Translations under genes and position numbers: made by a program | Source of the DNA: Erodium maritimum | Taxonomy: Eukaryota > Streptophyta > Magnoliopsida > Geraniales > Geraniaceae | Reading direction: 5' to 3' | DNA: 64,000 nt | NCBI GenBank assembly: GCA_963921825.1 | Contig: OY997590.1 | Span: 38,209,039-38,273,038, forward strand | Part shown: positions 32,648 through 44,014 of the stretch, piece by piece | How positions within the stretch are numbered: position 1 is the first letter of the stretch | Layout of the letters: each line of letters begins with the position of its first letter | Notes under the pieces: generated by a model | Databases searched by the model: none | The model's input: the letters and a program-made list of their open reading frames with translations, nothing else | Told to the model about the DNA's origin: nothing

Positions 32648-33995
32648 GAGGAGAAATCTATGGAGAACCACTCTTAACATAGGAACTGTGAGAACCAATC
32701 CTAGCCACACACATTTAAGATCCAACATTCACCATGATGCCACATCATCATCTCAATTCTATCATAGTTCACGCCACTTTTATCTATTCTCACACAAGCA
32801 AGGGCATAATTGTAATAGCATGGTGCCATGTGGACAATTGTCCATTTTTTTTCACCAATTCACTAATTTAATATTTTCCGATTCGTTTGAACTCCGATTA
32901 ACTTCAAACTTGCGCCACAAATTTTCTTTTTTCAAGGGCTTTAAATCAAGATCAGTCATGAATATATTTTGAAGCACGAAAATAAAAATTTATATCAAGG
33001 TGATAAAAATAATGTTGAGCGTTGGTAAATCTTCACTAATAAATGTTTTATATCGGAGTACCAAACTAGTGCTAAATGTTGATAAAAAAAAACATGTAAT
33101 GAGGTGATAAGAAACAAATAATGAGGTGATAAAAACCATTTTCAATTTTGATAATAAGTGTGATACACTAGAGTTTAACGTTGATAAAAAAATCTTGTGA
33201 TGAGGTGATAAAAAACACGTAATTCAATGATAAATCTAGTGTTTAGTGTTGATAAAACTGGTGTTCATAAAAAGCACGTGATGAGATGATAAAAATCATG
33301 ACCAGTTTTGGAGAATGTGGTGATAAAACCAGTGTAAAGTGTTGATAAAACCAGGCTAAAGTGTTGATAAACCCAGAGCAAAGTGTTGATAAAAATTACC
33401 CATATATAATTCCTTTAAAAATCAGCCCTGAAATAATCTTTTTTTGTGCTTCAAAAAAACATGTGATGGGGGTGATAAAACACACGTAATTTGAATGATA
33501 AACCTAGTGTTTAGTGTTGATAAAACTAGTGTTCATAAAAAGCACGTGATGAGGTGATAAAATCATGATCAGTTTTGGAAAATGAGGTGATAAAACCAGT
33601 GTAAAGTGTTGATAAATCCAGAGCAAATTGTTGATAAAAATTACCCGGATTTTTTTTAAAAAAATCTACCCCGAAATAATTTTTTTTTCGTGCTTCAAAA
33701 TATATTCATGACTGATCTTGATTGAAAGCCCTTAAAAAAACAAAACTAATGGCGCAAGTTTGAAGCCAATCGGAGTTCAAACGAAGCGGGAAAAATTAAA
33801 TTAGTGAATTGATTAAAAAAAATAATATGATAGTTTTACTAAAAAGTCCTTACCACTTACTAAAAAGTGCTGTTTTTTTGCAGTCAACTAGTCAACTACT
33901 CAATTGCATCTCATCCATCCATTCCTAAAATGGATGACTTAGATTGGTTCTCGCGGTTCCTACGTTAAAACATGGTTCTCACCAGATTTCTCCTC
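32648..33995 (-). mobile_element. Compound-inverted-repeat element, copy D (opposite orientation)
   Basis: It starts GAGGAGAAATCTATGGAGAA and ends GATTTCTCCTC. The left arm here carries the sequence that forms the right arm in copies A and C (ACACATTTAAGATCCAACAT, CACACAAGCAAGGGCATAAT). The interior repeats read TGATAAA rather than TTTATCA, so the copy is inverted. The inner blocks (GTTTGAACTCCGATTAACTT and its reverse at 33760-33790) are present. No TSD is evident. Confidence 0.75.
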
Positions 33996-34967
33996 ATATA
34001 CATTAACCCTCATTTATTCTACTTAATTTATTCATATTCTTTTTCTCTGGCACTTAAACCCTATACCTCTACAGTTGCTCCCCTCTCTTCCATCTACTAT
34101 CGTTAACGGAGAGTTTCCCCAACCCTTAGATTTGATTTTCCAAGTCGTTTGGAAAATCAAATTTAAGGCTCGTTCACGTTTATCACAGATTAGGGCTACG
34201 AGTTCTCGCCGGAGGTCATGGGTTCTAGATCTACGACTAGGACTTCGATTTGAGGGGTTTCAATTTAGGGTTGTCATGTAAATAGCCACCACACCGTCGT
34301 CGTGTTCTTCATCAGACCTCACCGATGTTCGTGCAAAGTTCTCCGTTCCCACAACGTTCGAGTTCTTAGCAGATCTTGAGAAATTGCTCGAAAATTTTGT
34401 AGAGTTAAGGTTGATGTTGAGGTTCTCCTATCTCGCAACGAATAGAGAAAATTGTTAAGCATATGTTTATATTATTTAGGGTTTATGTTCAAATGATTCA
34501 AATGTTGAGATTGTTCATATTCGTTGATTTACTTGTTGAGAATTAGTTGTGTTGATTTCTTCAAAACAATTGTCACGTTTACGATTATGATTTGTTTTGA
34601 TCAAATTAAAGAAATAATAATATTATTAATAAAAAATAATAATTGAAAATTGGAAGAAAGAAATCATTTGTGAAAATTATTAGAAATTAAAGATATATTA
34701 AGATTTTGATCAAATATAAAAAATTAGAAAATAAATAAACAAAACTAGAAGAATAAAAGAATATTAAATAATATAAGTTAAAAAATGAATAACAAAATAA
34801 ATGACATAAAAATAATATAAATTAAAAGTATTACTATGAATTAATTAAATTATTAAAAACTTAATAATAAAAAGAGGTAGAATAGTCTTTCAACTTATGG
34901 TGTATCTTACCTTGAAATGAAAATGATAAAACAGTTAATCCATTTCAAAACAAATATCCGTGGACAA
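33996..34967. other. Unassigned interval
   Basis: 972 bases. A moderately GC part (34070-34400) has a short frame (MLPSLPSTIVNGEFPQPLDL) without family resemblance. The rest (34500-34920) is very AT-rich. Nothing recognisable. Confidence 0.4.
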
Positions 34968-35654
34968 TAAATAAAAGGGTTATTTTCAGCTCAATACCAT
35001 AACTATGAGTTATTTTCACCTCAATACCCTAACTTTCATTTGTGACACCTCAATACACTAGAATGCCATTTTGTGTCACTTTCATACCCGCCGTTAGTTT
35101 TCTATCCATTTTTCATCCAATACACTGAAAAAGTCCAAAATACCTCTCACTAACAATATAGTTTTCAAAAGTATGTCATTGTTTTATAAAATCAGATTTT
35201 ATTTTAATATTTTAGATTTTATTTAAAAAAAATCAGTTTTTGTTTTATAAAATCAGTTTTTATTTTTTAAAATTCAGTTTTATTATCAAAAAAATCAGTT
35301 TTATTATCAAAATTTTGTTTTTGTACATTTTTTAAAAAACTAATTGTATTTATAAAAATAAATTTTATTATTTTTATTTATTTAATATTTATATAAAAAA
35401 TCAATTTTATTATTTAAAAATAGTTTTTTTCTTTATTTTAAAATTTTAGTTTTTATTTTGAGAAAATAAGATTGTTGTCTTAAATTTTCTTAATCCCCTT
35501 AACATATTCAGAAGAAAAGAGAATTTGGACAAAATCTCACCAATTTCATTATTTTTTATACCATTATTAGAATTTTAAATATAGTTTTAATTTTAATTTT
35601 TTTTTCTCATTTGTTCTTCATGTTTATCTGTTTATTTTCTAATTCATTTTCTAA

Positions 35655-35960
35655 TTGTTTAACATTCAAACTCTGGATAATACTCATATTACGATCTACC
35701 TCGCTAGCAATCCCGTTCATCACCAACGTACGAAGCATATCGAATTGGACATCCACTTTGTTCGGGAGAAGGTGGCGAAGGGTCTTGTTCGAGTTCTGCA
35801 CGTTCCATCTCGGTCTCAGATTGCGGATGTCTTCACCAAGGGTCTTCCTCGGGTTCTCTTCATCGACTTTCGATCCAGCTTCAACGTCCGGGAACCTCCT
35901 GTTGCGACTGTAGGGGCGTGTTAGGATATGAGTATTATCCAGAGTTTGAATGTTAAACAA
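35655..35960. repeat. Perfect 35-bp inverted repeat flanking a copia fragment
   Basis: 35655-35689 is the exact reverse complement of 35926-35960 (core GAGTATTATCCAGAGTTTG on the right arm). The right arm is the beginning of a copia 3' LTR; the left arm is the same LTR segment in reverse. The 236-base loop is the copia RNase H end. Confidence 0.92.
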
Positions 35961-36060
35961 ACTCTGAAGTATATCCTGTATAATTTGAATTGTTGTATTG
36001 AGTTATCTGTAATTACCCTATATATGTATATTCACAATGAATAAACACTCACGGGTTAAA
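35690..36060 (+). pseudogene. Copia RNase H C-terminus with start of 3' LTR
   Basis: The frame reads ASNPVHHQRTKHIELDIHFV, then PSRSQIADVFTKGLPRVLF, the conserved end of copia polyproteins. At 35919 TGTTAGGATATGAG begins an LTR-like sequence preceded by the G-rich CTGTAGGGGCG. The rest of the element is absent. The 3' limit of the LTR is not determined. Confidence 0.8.
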
Positions 36061-36134
36061 ACAGTATCACTAATAAAATTTTAATTTAAAAAAAAAAATC
36101 AGATCTCATATCTGGTTTGTTCTTCTTGTACATC

Positions 36135-37130
36135 CAGAGGCGGATCCAAGATTTTATTTCAGGGTATGCCGTCGATAATCAATAAATATAGAAAAAAAAT
36201 CGATAATACACTTCTTTCTTTGTAAAAGCCGATAAACAATCATTTAAGTCGTGTATTAGACATTTTGTTACTTAAGAACGCTTGCGGTAGCCATTAATAA
36301 CAATAAAACTAGTTTAACAATCTTGCACACCAATCCAAAGATCTTGTGTTTTTTACCGAATACTAAATCAACAGTAATACATTTTCTTGATTGTATCATC
36401 TAGTTAATAAAATCCATCAACTATGTCTCTAACCATGCCCTAGATGTTTGCAAGATAAGGTTTTTTCATTTATCTAAGGTTCTATATTTTTTACTCATGA
36501 AAATCCATTTCTTTAGGGGAAAAGGGAACTATCACCATTTATATAGCTAATATGTGTTTGCAAGTTGCAGATTTCTAATTCATTATAATTAAACTCAAGT
36601 TTAAGATACAACTTTTTTTTATACCCATCAAAACATTTTACCCGGGTAACGAACACATCATTCTATACCAATATTTGTTTCAATGAGAAAATATTGATTG
36701 ATTAGAGAGTAGTGAACTTAATAGAGCATGATATGGCAGAGGACAAGAGTTTTTGATGTAGAAATCAATATTTACAGTATTGCAGTATCAACAAGGAGAC
36801 GAGCAAAAACATACCTGAGTTCGTCTTAGGTTTGACCGATTGGTATTAGGGGAGAAGAACATAAACGTCGCTCTATCTAAATTTGGGGGAACAATGGTTT
36901 GGACTAAAGCTCAATTAAGTTTCAATTTTAGATGGGTTTGTCAAGCCCAACCAAAAATAAGTTTCAGCAGCAAAAAAAAGTACAAAAAAATAAGCCCATT
37001 ATACTGAGAATCGAAGGGTTTGCCAAACCAGCAAAAAAAAATCATACATGAACCTTTAACCATCACACCACATTTCTTTTTGTTAAGGGTATGCCATGGC
37101 ATACCCTTAACCCTCCTGGATCCACCCCTG
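36135..37130. mobile_element. hAT-like non-autonomous element, ~1 kb
   Basis: The ends CAGAGGCGGATCCAAGA and, reversed, CAGGGGTGGATCCAGGA match at 14 of 17 positions and resemble the hAT-type ends at 10336 and 19173. A GGGTATGCC motif follows each end. No matching 8-bp flanks are seen, so the call rests on the ends alone. No coding frame is supported. Confidence 0.55.
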
Positions 37131-37391
37131 TCCATAATCAGATCCCATGTTTACTTCACATCTTCGATTCGGATCATAATATCATTCAAAAAAATTTGCA
37201 ACATTATCATTCAACCAGATTAAGAAATTAAACCACATAAAACCATCGTTCATCTTTGTCTTCTCGTATCAAAAACCACTGAATTGAAAAACTCCAAATA
37301 AAAATTCATGAGCTTAACACTGCCAGCATGCAATCGGAGCGTCTTCGTTGGATATGAAACGAAAACGAGGACCATCGAACTCGTGGGAGGT

Positions 37392-38529
37392 GCAGGGCCA
37401 GCTCCACCCCTTGGCAAGTTAGGCAGTCGCCTAAGGCCACAAGGGAGGCAAGGCCACATTTCGAAAAAAAAAATAAATGAATATACAAAGCCCATGTTGA
37501 ACAAGACCATGTTCCACTAATTTTTTATTATAACTATATAAAGTCCATAACATACTTTCAATCCTAACCAGTAATTACTAATTACACGACTTATTTCCAT
37601 CTTATGCTTTGTTTTTTGTTTCTTTTAAAACTGGCATCAACATATTAAATAGTAAGATTTAATTTTTTTATTACCTTTTATATATTTTCTTTTTAGCTAT
37701 AATTTGTTTATCAAATATAATAAAGTTCCGTTTCAAATTTCCTAAAACAATTTTTCTTCTTCCTAGTTCTATTATTTTTATATTTATTCCCTAAGTATTT
37801 CTAATATTTTTTTTCTCCAATTTCTCAATTGTTTTATTACGATTTTTTTCTTAAATTCTAGTTTATTCTAAAAAAATTAATCTTTTATCACTATATGATA
37901 TTTCTTATCTTGCTCGTGGAGAACAAAGAAAAAACGAAGAAAAATTTGAATACAATGTTAGCAGGGCCAGCTCCACCCCTTGGCAAGTTAGGCGGTCGCC
38001 TAAGACCACAAGGGAGGGCAAGGTCACATTTCAAAAAAAAATGAATATACAAAGGCCATGTTGAACAAGACCATGTTCCACTAAAAAAAATTTATAACTA
38101 TATAAAGGCCATAACATACTTTCAATCCTAACCAGTAATTACTAATTACACACGACGTATTTCCATCTTATGCTTTGTTTTTTTTTTTTTTTAAAACTGG
38201 CATCAACATATTAAATAGTCAGATTTAATTTTTATTATTACCTTTTTATAGATTTTATTTTTAGCTATAATTTGTTTCTCAAATATAATAAAGTTTCGTT
38301 TCAAATTTCCGAAAACAATTTTTCTTCTTCCTAGTTCTATTATTTTTATATTTATTCCCTAAGTATTTCTAATATATTTTTTCTCCAATTTCTCAATTGT
38401 TTTATTACGATTTTTTTTCTTAAATTTTAGTTTGTTCTAAAAAATTAATTTTTTATCACTATATGATATTTCTTATCTTGGTCGTGGAGAACAAAGGCAA
38501 AAACGAAGAAAAAGTTGAATACAATGTTA
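37392..38529 (+). repeat. 569-bp tandem duplication of a transposon-like unit
   Basis: Two adjacent copies (37392-37960 and 37961-38529) both start GCAGGGCCAGCTCCACCCC and end TGAATACAATGTTA, with scattered substitutions and small indels. The start resembles the ends of non-autonomous DNA transposons (GGGCCAGCTCCACCCC...AGGCGGTCGCCTAAG). Confidence 0.85.
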
Positions 38530-39124
38530 CTAGAAGATATGAATGAAACCTTCTTCCTCTGTATATCTGAAACGGAAACTGATTTTTCACCCTTCTTGGT
38601 TTCTCGATTCAATCATTCTCATGGGAAGGGGACGGCGTCATCTTGGAGAGCATCGGGCCTGTGGAACGACGGCTGGGGAAGGGACCCAAGCCTTACACGG
38701 TTGGGTCACGAGAGACTGGTTGGCGGGGGTGGCGATGAAGGTTCGGTGAGGCGGTTGAGGAGGAGACGACGGGCTCGTGAAGATGGAGGTCCGGTGATGA
38801 AGCTCGTGGGATGAAGGTCCGATGGTGGTCTTGCGTGTGAGAGAGAAAGGGAGAAGGAGTGGCGTGAAAGAGAAAACGGGAGAAATAAGGGTTTTAATTC
38901 AGGTATAAATGAATTAGGGGTCTATTAGTCATTTTTATAAAAAATTGGGTCATGTGTCAGGCACATGACCATTTTCCATCTAAAAATGGATGAAAAATTG
39001 ACGACAGATACTAAAGTGAAAAAAAATTGCATTCTAAGGTATTGAAGTGCCACAAAAAAAAAAGATATTGAGATGAAAATAAGTATTTTTAAGGATATTG
39101 AGATGAAAATAACCCTAAATAAAA

Positions 39125-39743
39125 TTAAACATGTTGAAACTTACGAGACCTACGTCACCAGAATAAACAGTATCAAAAGAATTTTTTAACTTTTATTTGC
39201 AACTTCTAATCATTTTTTTATAATTATAAAAATATCATGAATTTGACTTTAAATAAAAATATATATTATAATTTATATTTAAAGAAAACTCAGTTTTTTT
39301 TCAGAGAATGAAAACTTGGACTGTTTGTTTTTTATGTATTATTTTTAATTTTTAAATTTTAAATTTTCAAGAACAAAATTGTTATTTTTATTAAAAATGC
39401 AATAAAAAACAAGTTGACATACTTTTACAATTATCAAAGAAAATGATTACACATCACAAAAAATAGTTTTTTTAAACTATCCCTTTATTCAATACAAATA
39501 CCCTTTGTCAAGGGTAAGAAACATGCATCTAACAGTCTTCTGTAGCTTTTCAAGCAATATCCTATAATCTCAACACACATTTACTAATAATAGAAAATAT
39601 GTATATGATCTCTCTTGTCTCTCTTGTGGCCTTTAAGCTTTATACACCAAAATTTCCATCCAGGAGGGCTTTCTTTGCATTTCCTTGCCCATCAAACCGA
39701 AAGGAATATACAGATCGACCACGCACTTCATTTCCCTTTTTCC
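39125..39743 (-). other. 3' flank and 3' UTR of the glycosylase gene
   Basis: AT-rich sequence downstream (minus sense) of the stop codon at 39746-39744. The part nearest the stop is presumably 3' UTR. Farther left nothing is recognised. Confidence 0.4.
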
Positions 39744-42700
39744 TCATTGCCCCCAAGCACAGGCCCTACATAATACGAAATATAGTTATTATTTGATCAT
39801 AAAGGTGTGGATGTTATTGATAGCTAACAGAGACATTGAAGAAATAAATTACCCATGGATAAAACACTAACCAGCAAAGTCTGTTGGGCTAACTAAACTA
39901 GCTATATATAATATAAATTACGTTCTTTGGATATTACATCAACCATATACAAGAAGTCCATAATCTACACTGAAAGATGACAACAATATGACAACTATAT
40001 GCCCTTTGCTAATAACACAGCCACCTTGCAATCCTAGTTTATATAAACCTTCTTACATGGACTGAGTGAAGATTTAGATCATTAACAGAGTAAACACTTG
40101 CAGTGAACAAACCGAAATGAAATATTAAGCTTTACAGAGTACTGGATCTATGCAGTTAAGTACAATGCTGACGACAACATAACTCATAGCAGATAAGCAA
40201 ACAGTAAGATTTCAAAGTTGAAGATCAAATTAGGAAACCATGTAAATAAATTGGGTCCAATTTCTGTACATAACTCTTCTCCAAAAACAATTTACATTAA
40301 TAGGAGGTTCACCCGACGCGACTTTTACTGCAACAGAAAATAGGAGGTACACAAATATGTTATGGCATAGTTTTTTTTCTAACTAACATTCAAATAATAT
40401 ACAAACAGACTACACCAATTCATTGACAAAAATTCGTTATAATTTAAAACAAAGGATCCACGAAATAGAGAATCGTCGTTGTGGCACATAACGTATGTTG
40501 TTTGGGATATCTAGGGTAATAGCCGCAAATCTCAATATTTAATGAGATGATGATAAGAATCAATAAGGTAATCCAATCAAACCATAACTTATTGACAGTG
40601 TAACACAATAATGACAAGCAAGCATCATGCACAACGCATAGGCGTAACAGTTCAAGACACTATTGGCAATATGTGTCCAAGCTAGCATCATCACCCACAT
40701 TGACTTGTAGAAAACAATGACCACTTACTTATTGGAGCTAACATGGAAAGGAGTTCAAAGTTTAAATTCCAAACAAAATAACATCTTTCTCATATTTCAT
40801 CATAGACACATTAATTCACTCAACATCAACCCCATACACACAAAATAACAAGGTGGGAAGTGTAAAGAGCGAACAAACACCAAAACAAACCTACACAATA
40901 ATGCATGATGGTGAAACATTCTGAAAGTATGAAATGAGGGAAGGGCCAAAGGAGAAAAAATGTATCTTAGAAACGTACATAGTTGTTTGCATGTGGCCTG
41001 TTTCTAATCTGGGGCTTTCCAGTTTAGGATTGGTTTCCCAATCAAAATAGTAACCCTCCACAAATAATTTTGCCTCGTTTTAAATTATATATGGATTGCC
41101 TATCAATTAGGGTATGTCCCATCCTAATCAATAAGCCAAATTGACCATAAAGTTAATATTCAAAACAGAGAAACAAGTCTTATGAACCCTATGAAGGCTA
41201 ACTGAAACTAAACCCAAGTTGGTAGGCTTCCAGATTGAACAGTCAAACTTCTTTTAGAAAGAGAGAAAATAAAAAATCCTAGAAATTGTAAAAAAAAAAA
41301 TACATGGATGACATCCCATGACTGTATTCATGTTGCCAATTTTACACTAAGACAAGTCCTAGATATACTTCATATATTCTCTCCCCTTCCTATACACTGA
41401 CACACTTTGTCCAGTTAATAATACATTCTGACGTAAGATTCAATGATCATACATGCATACTTTAAGCACTCTAACCGTTAGGTCAAACCATACACCATTG
41501 TCAAGTTAATAGCACATTCTTACCCAAGAATCAATTCTTGTACATGTAAACTTTTGCCATTATAATAGTTTGGTCAATCATACACCATTGTCCATTTAAT
41601 AGCACATTCTGACTCAAGAATCAACTCTCATACATCTAAATTCTTGGCATTCTAACAGTTAAGCCTCGACGTTAAGATAGACTAACACAAAACTATAGGT
41701 TGAAAACGAGGAAAACTTAAGCTAGCTATAACTTGCTGAAGGGTATTACACAGCCAGAACGAAAGCATAATGGATCAAGTAGAAGAGTTCGAATTAATTT
41801 CAACTTTTAGGAATTGGAATCATGTACAAAAGAAGCATATATGAAGGAATATGTCAGTGCTACAAGTCCAAAATGCACACATACACAGACATTCCACAAG
41901 AAGGGCATGCCAATGAATATTAGAAGAATAAGAAACGTCAAGGAGAATATCTAGGGACTTGTAAATAATGCATATGACCCTGAAAGAGTGATTACATACA
42001 AGAGAACTTTACATAAAGAATGTGGCACCTGAGAAAACATAATCCCATTGACCCATTTACGACTAAAATGACATAACAAGTCACCTACCACCAACATATA
42101 ATGACCAGGCAGCATGTGCTTGTGACCTTCAAAGAAAAATATCCAAATTATTTACCTTCCATCTTTCTCCTAACTCACATGTTCATCTTCTCCACGATTC
42201 AAATAACATACACGTATTTGTATCATTATATGATAAGTAAATAGCATGAATGGATAGAATTTCAAATCTCAAAATGCAAATTGACACATGTTTGTGCAGC
42301 ATACTACAGGTACCGGTAGAAAATCATTAACTGTCAACCCCTAATTGATCCACTTCTTAAACTACAAAAAGGAATTATACTGCCACACTTGACCAGTTTA
42401 GGAATAAAGATAGACATATCTTCAGAGTTCCAAAACTCCGTGCATTCCATGTAAAGTACAAAATTTGGTCTGCTTATTATAAGACAATGCAAGTAATTAA
42501 TTCACTACCTAATTACATAATTTCCCAAATTTAGTACCATCAGCACCTGCAGATTCTAATATTCATGTATTTGTAGGGTAAGAACAAGTAGTAAGGTAAA
42601 ACTGCGAGAGATACGCACAACAAATGAAAATGAAATATCAAATTGAATGATAACAAACATCAACTGCATAAAAGCCATTTGATAGAACACCCAAATGAAT

Positions 42701-43770
42701 CATGAATGAAAGCAGAAGGAAATGTACCCAAGATTGAGAATGCTATTAATTGGATCAAGAAGCTGTGGCTGGTGCTGATGTTGGGGATGGTGCTGCTGTT
42801 GTTGCTCTTGTTGTTGCTGCATACTAGTGGCCACAGATACTGCAGCAGCACTAGAAGGAGTGCCCTTTGCCTCCACAAACCTCCACAAATACCAGGAAGC
42901 AACTGACCTATAGGGCTTCCATTTCTCACACAATTGATCCATCTGCGACGGCCTGGGCAACTCCTCCAGATCATATAGGAGCTGCACGCCTTTGCGAACA
43001 CCGAGATCATTAATTGGAAGAACATCCGGTCTGTGCAGGGAGAAAATCATGAACATATGAACAGACCAAGACCCAATGCCATTGACCATAGTGAGCATAG
43101 TGAAGAGAGATTTATCATCCATATTTACTATCGCCGCATCCGACAAAATTCCATTTTGATACTTCCTAGCTAGGTCATGGAGGTAACTCGCCTTCCTCCC
43201 GGAAACCCCAATTTGTCGGAGCTGTTGCGGGGTTAGGGCAAGCACAGTATCGGGCACCACGCCCGTTTGTCCGCCGCAGAGGGATACGAACCGAGAGTAG
43301 ATCGAGGTACCGGCTTTGTAAGCGAGCTGTTGGTAGAGGATGCTCCGAGTTAGGGCTAGGAACGGGGTCTGGTACGAATCGAAGGCCGGGAGCGGGTGAA
43401 TCTCGATCAGGGAGGCGAGGAGCGGATCAGCGCTGCGGAGATGCTGGAGCGCGGCTTCGATCTCGCCTTCGCAGGACAGCGACCTCGTGACAACTCTAGG
43501 TGCCGCGACTCGCTGCGGAGTCTTGCTCTTTCCGGTTGCTTTAGGATTATCGGGGACGGGGACGATGGCGGTAGATAGGGATAGGGATTGGGATTGGGAG
43601 GAGGACGTATCGGGAGAGAGCTTGCGGATCTTACGGGGACGGAAGGGGATTTTGGACGGAGGCGATGAGGGCTGGGTAGGAGCATTGATTATTTCGGTCT
43701 CCGAAGCTTCTGCGGCGGAGGAGTCATGGATGGGCTGTGGTAGAGGGTGGGTTTGGGTCTGTTCTTCCAT
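39744..43770 (-). CDS. DNA-3-methyladenine glycosylase II (AlkA-type, HhH-GPD family)
   Basis: Two coding exons, 43770-42728 and 39765-39744, encode 354 residues. Residues 1-~100 are a disordered Ser/Pro-rich leader with a basic cluster (FRPRKIRK), probably nuclear targeting. Residues ~105-300 are the HhH-GPD fold: TRSILYQQLAYKAGTSIYSR, the helix-hairpin-helix MVNGIGSWSVHMF (~228-240), and LPINDLGVRKGVQ with the catalytic aspartate at ~255. A Gln/His run (317-336) follows. The first exon ends CTT GG at a GTACAT donor. After a TGTAG acceptor at 39766, the 22-nt exon completes the ending ILNLGACAWGQ, a tail I recall from plant homologues. By family knowledge it excises alkylated purines to start base-excision repair. 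Likely counterparts are At1g75230/At1g19480. Confidence 0.9.
39766..42727 (-). other. ~3 kb intron of the glycosylase gene
   Basis: Bounded by a GT donor (42727-42726) and an AG acceptor (39767-39766). It is AT-rich with no supported gene. A loosely repeated phrase CATACACCATTGTC..TTAATAGCACATTCT occurs near 41490 and 41580, with a partial copy near 41410. Without the distal mini-exon the stretch would look intergenic. Confidence 0.75.
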
Positions 43771-43942
43771 GTCTGCGGCGGTTTGTGGTGGTTCCCGGCG
43801 GAGTTGGGTTGCTGTGACGAGTGAAGTTGGGATACTCTTTTATCTCCTAATTCAAAAGACAACAAGGCCCATAGTTGGTAAATGGGCTTATCCTATGCTG
43901 GTAAAGGCCCGATTTCTTTATTTTGATGAGATGATGGACCAA

Positions 43943-43978
43943 CACGTGTTCGTGCATCTGAATGATTGCAAACACGTG
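43943..43978 (-). promoter_or_regulatory. Two G-boxes upstream of the glycosylase gene
   Basis: CACGTG occurs at 43943-43948 and 43973-43978 within ACACGTGT-type contexts, 30 bases apart and about 175-210 bases upstream of the start codon. G-boxes bind plant bZIP and bHLH factors (light, ABA, stress). Function here is inferred from position only. Confidence 0.5.
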
Positions 43979-44014
43979 TCTACATTTTGGCAGGTGCGAG
44001 TTGAAACTTGAAAG

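Larger units (their letters stand above)
34977..39115. mobile_element. Mutator-like element (MULE), 4.1 kb, with perfect 9-bp TSD
   Basis: The terminal inverted repeats extend about 145 bases. The left starts GGGTTATTTTCAGCTCAAT, and the right, reverse-complemented, starts GGGTTATTTTCATCTCAAT; both continue through AGAATGC and TTTTTCATCCATTTTT-type stretches. TAAATAAAA flanks both ends exactly (34968-34976 and 39116-39124), the 9-bp duplication of Mutator elements. No MURA transposase is found. The interior holds a copia RNase H fragment with LTR start, an hAT-like repeat, a 569-bp tandem duplication and a GC-rich segment (38620-38870). Confidence 0.88.

Noticed and set aside
36127..37138. 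8-bp TSD sought for the hAT-like element at 36135-37130
   Set aside because: Flanks TGTACATC and TCCATAAT do not match, so no TSD is claimed.
38515..38814. 99-residue Arg/Gly-rich frame as a captured gene
   Set aside because: Composition is driven by a GC-rich segment. No recognisable domain, so only noted as part of the MULE interior.
43487..44011. 174-residue plus-strand frame
   Set aside because: Antisense to the 5' part of the glycosylase gene, continuing into its promoter.
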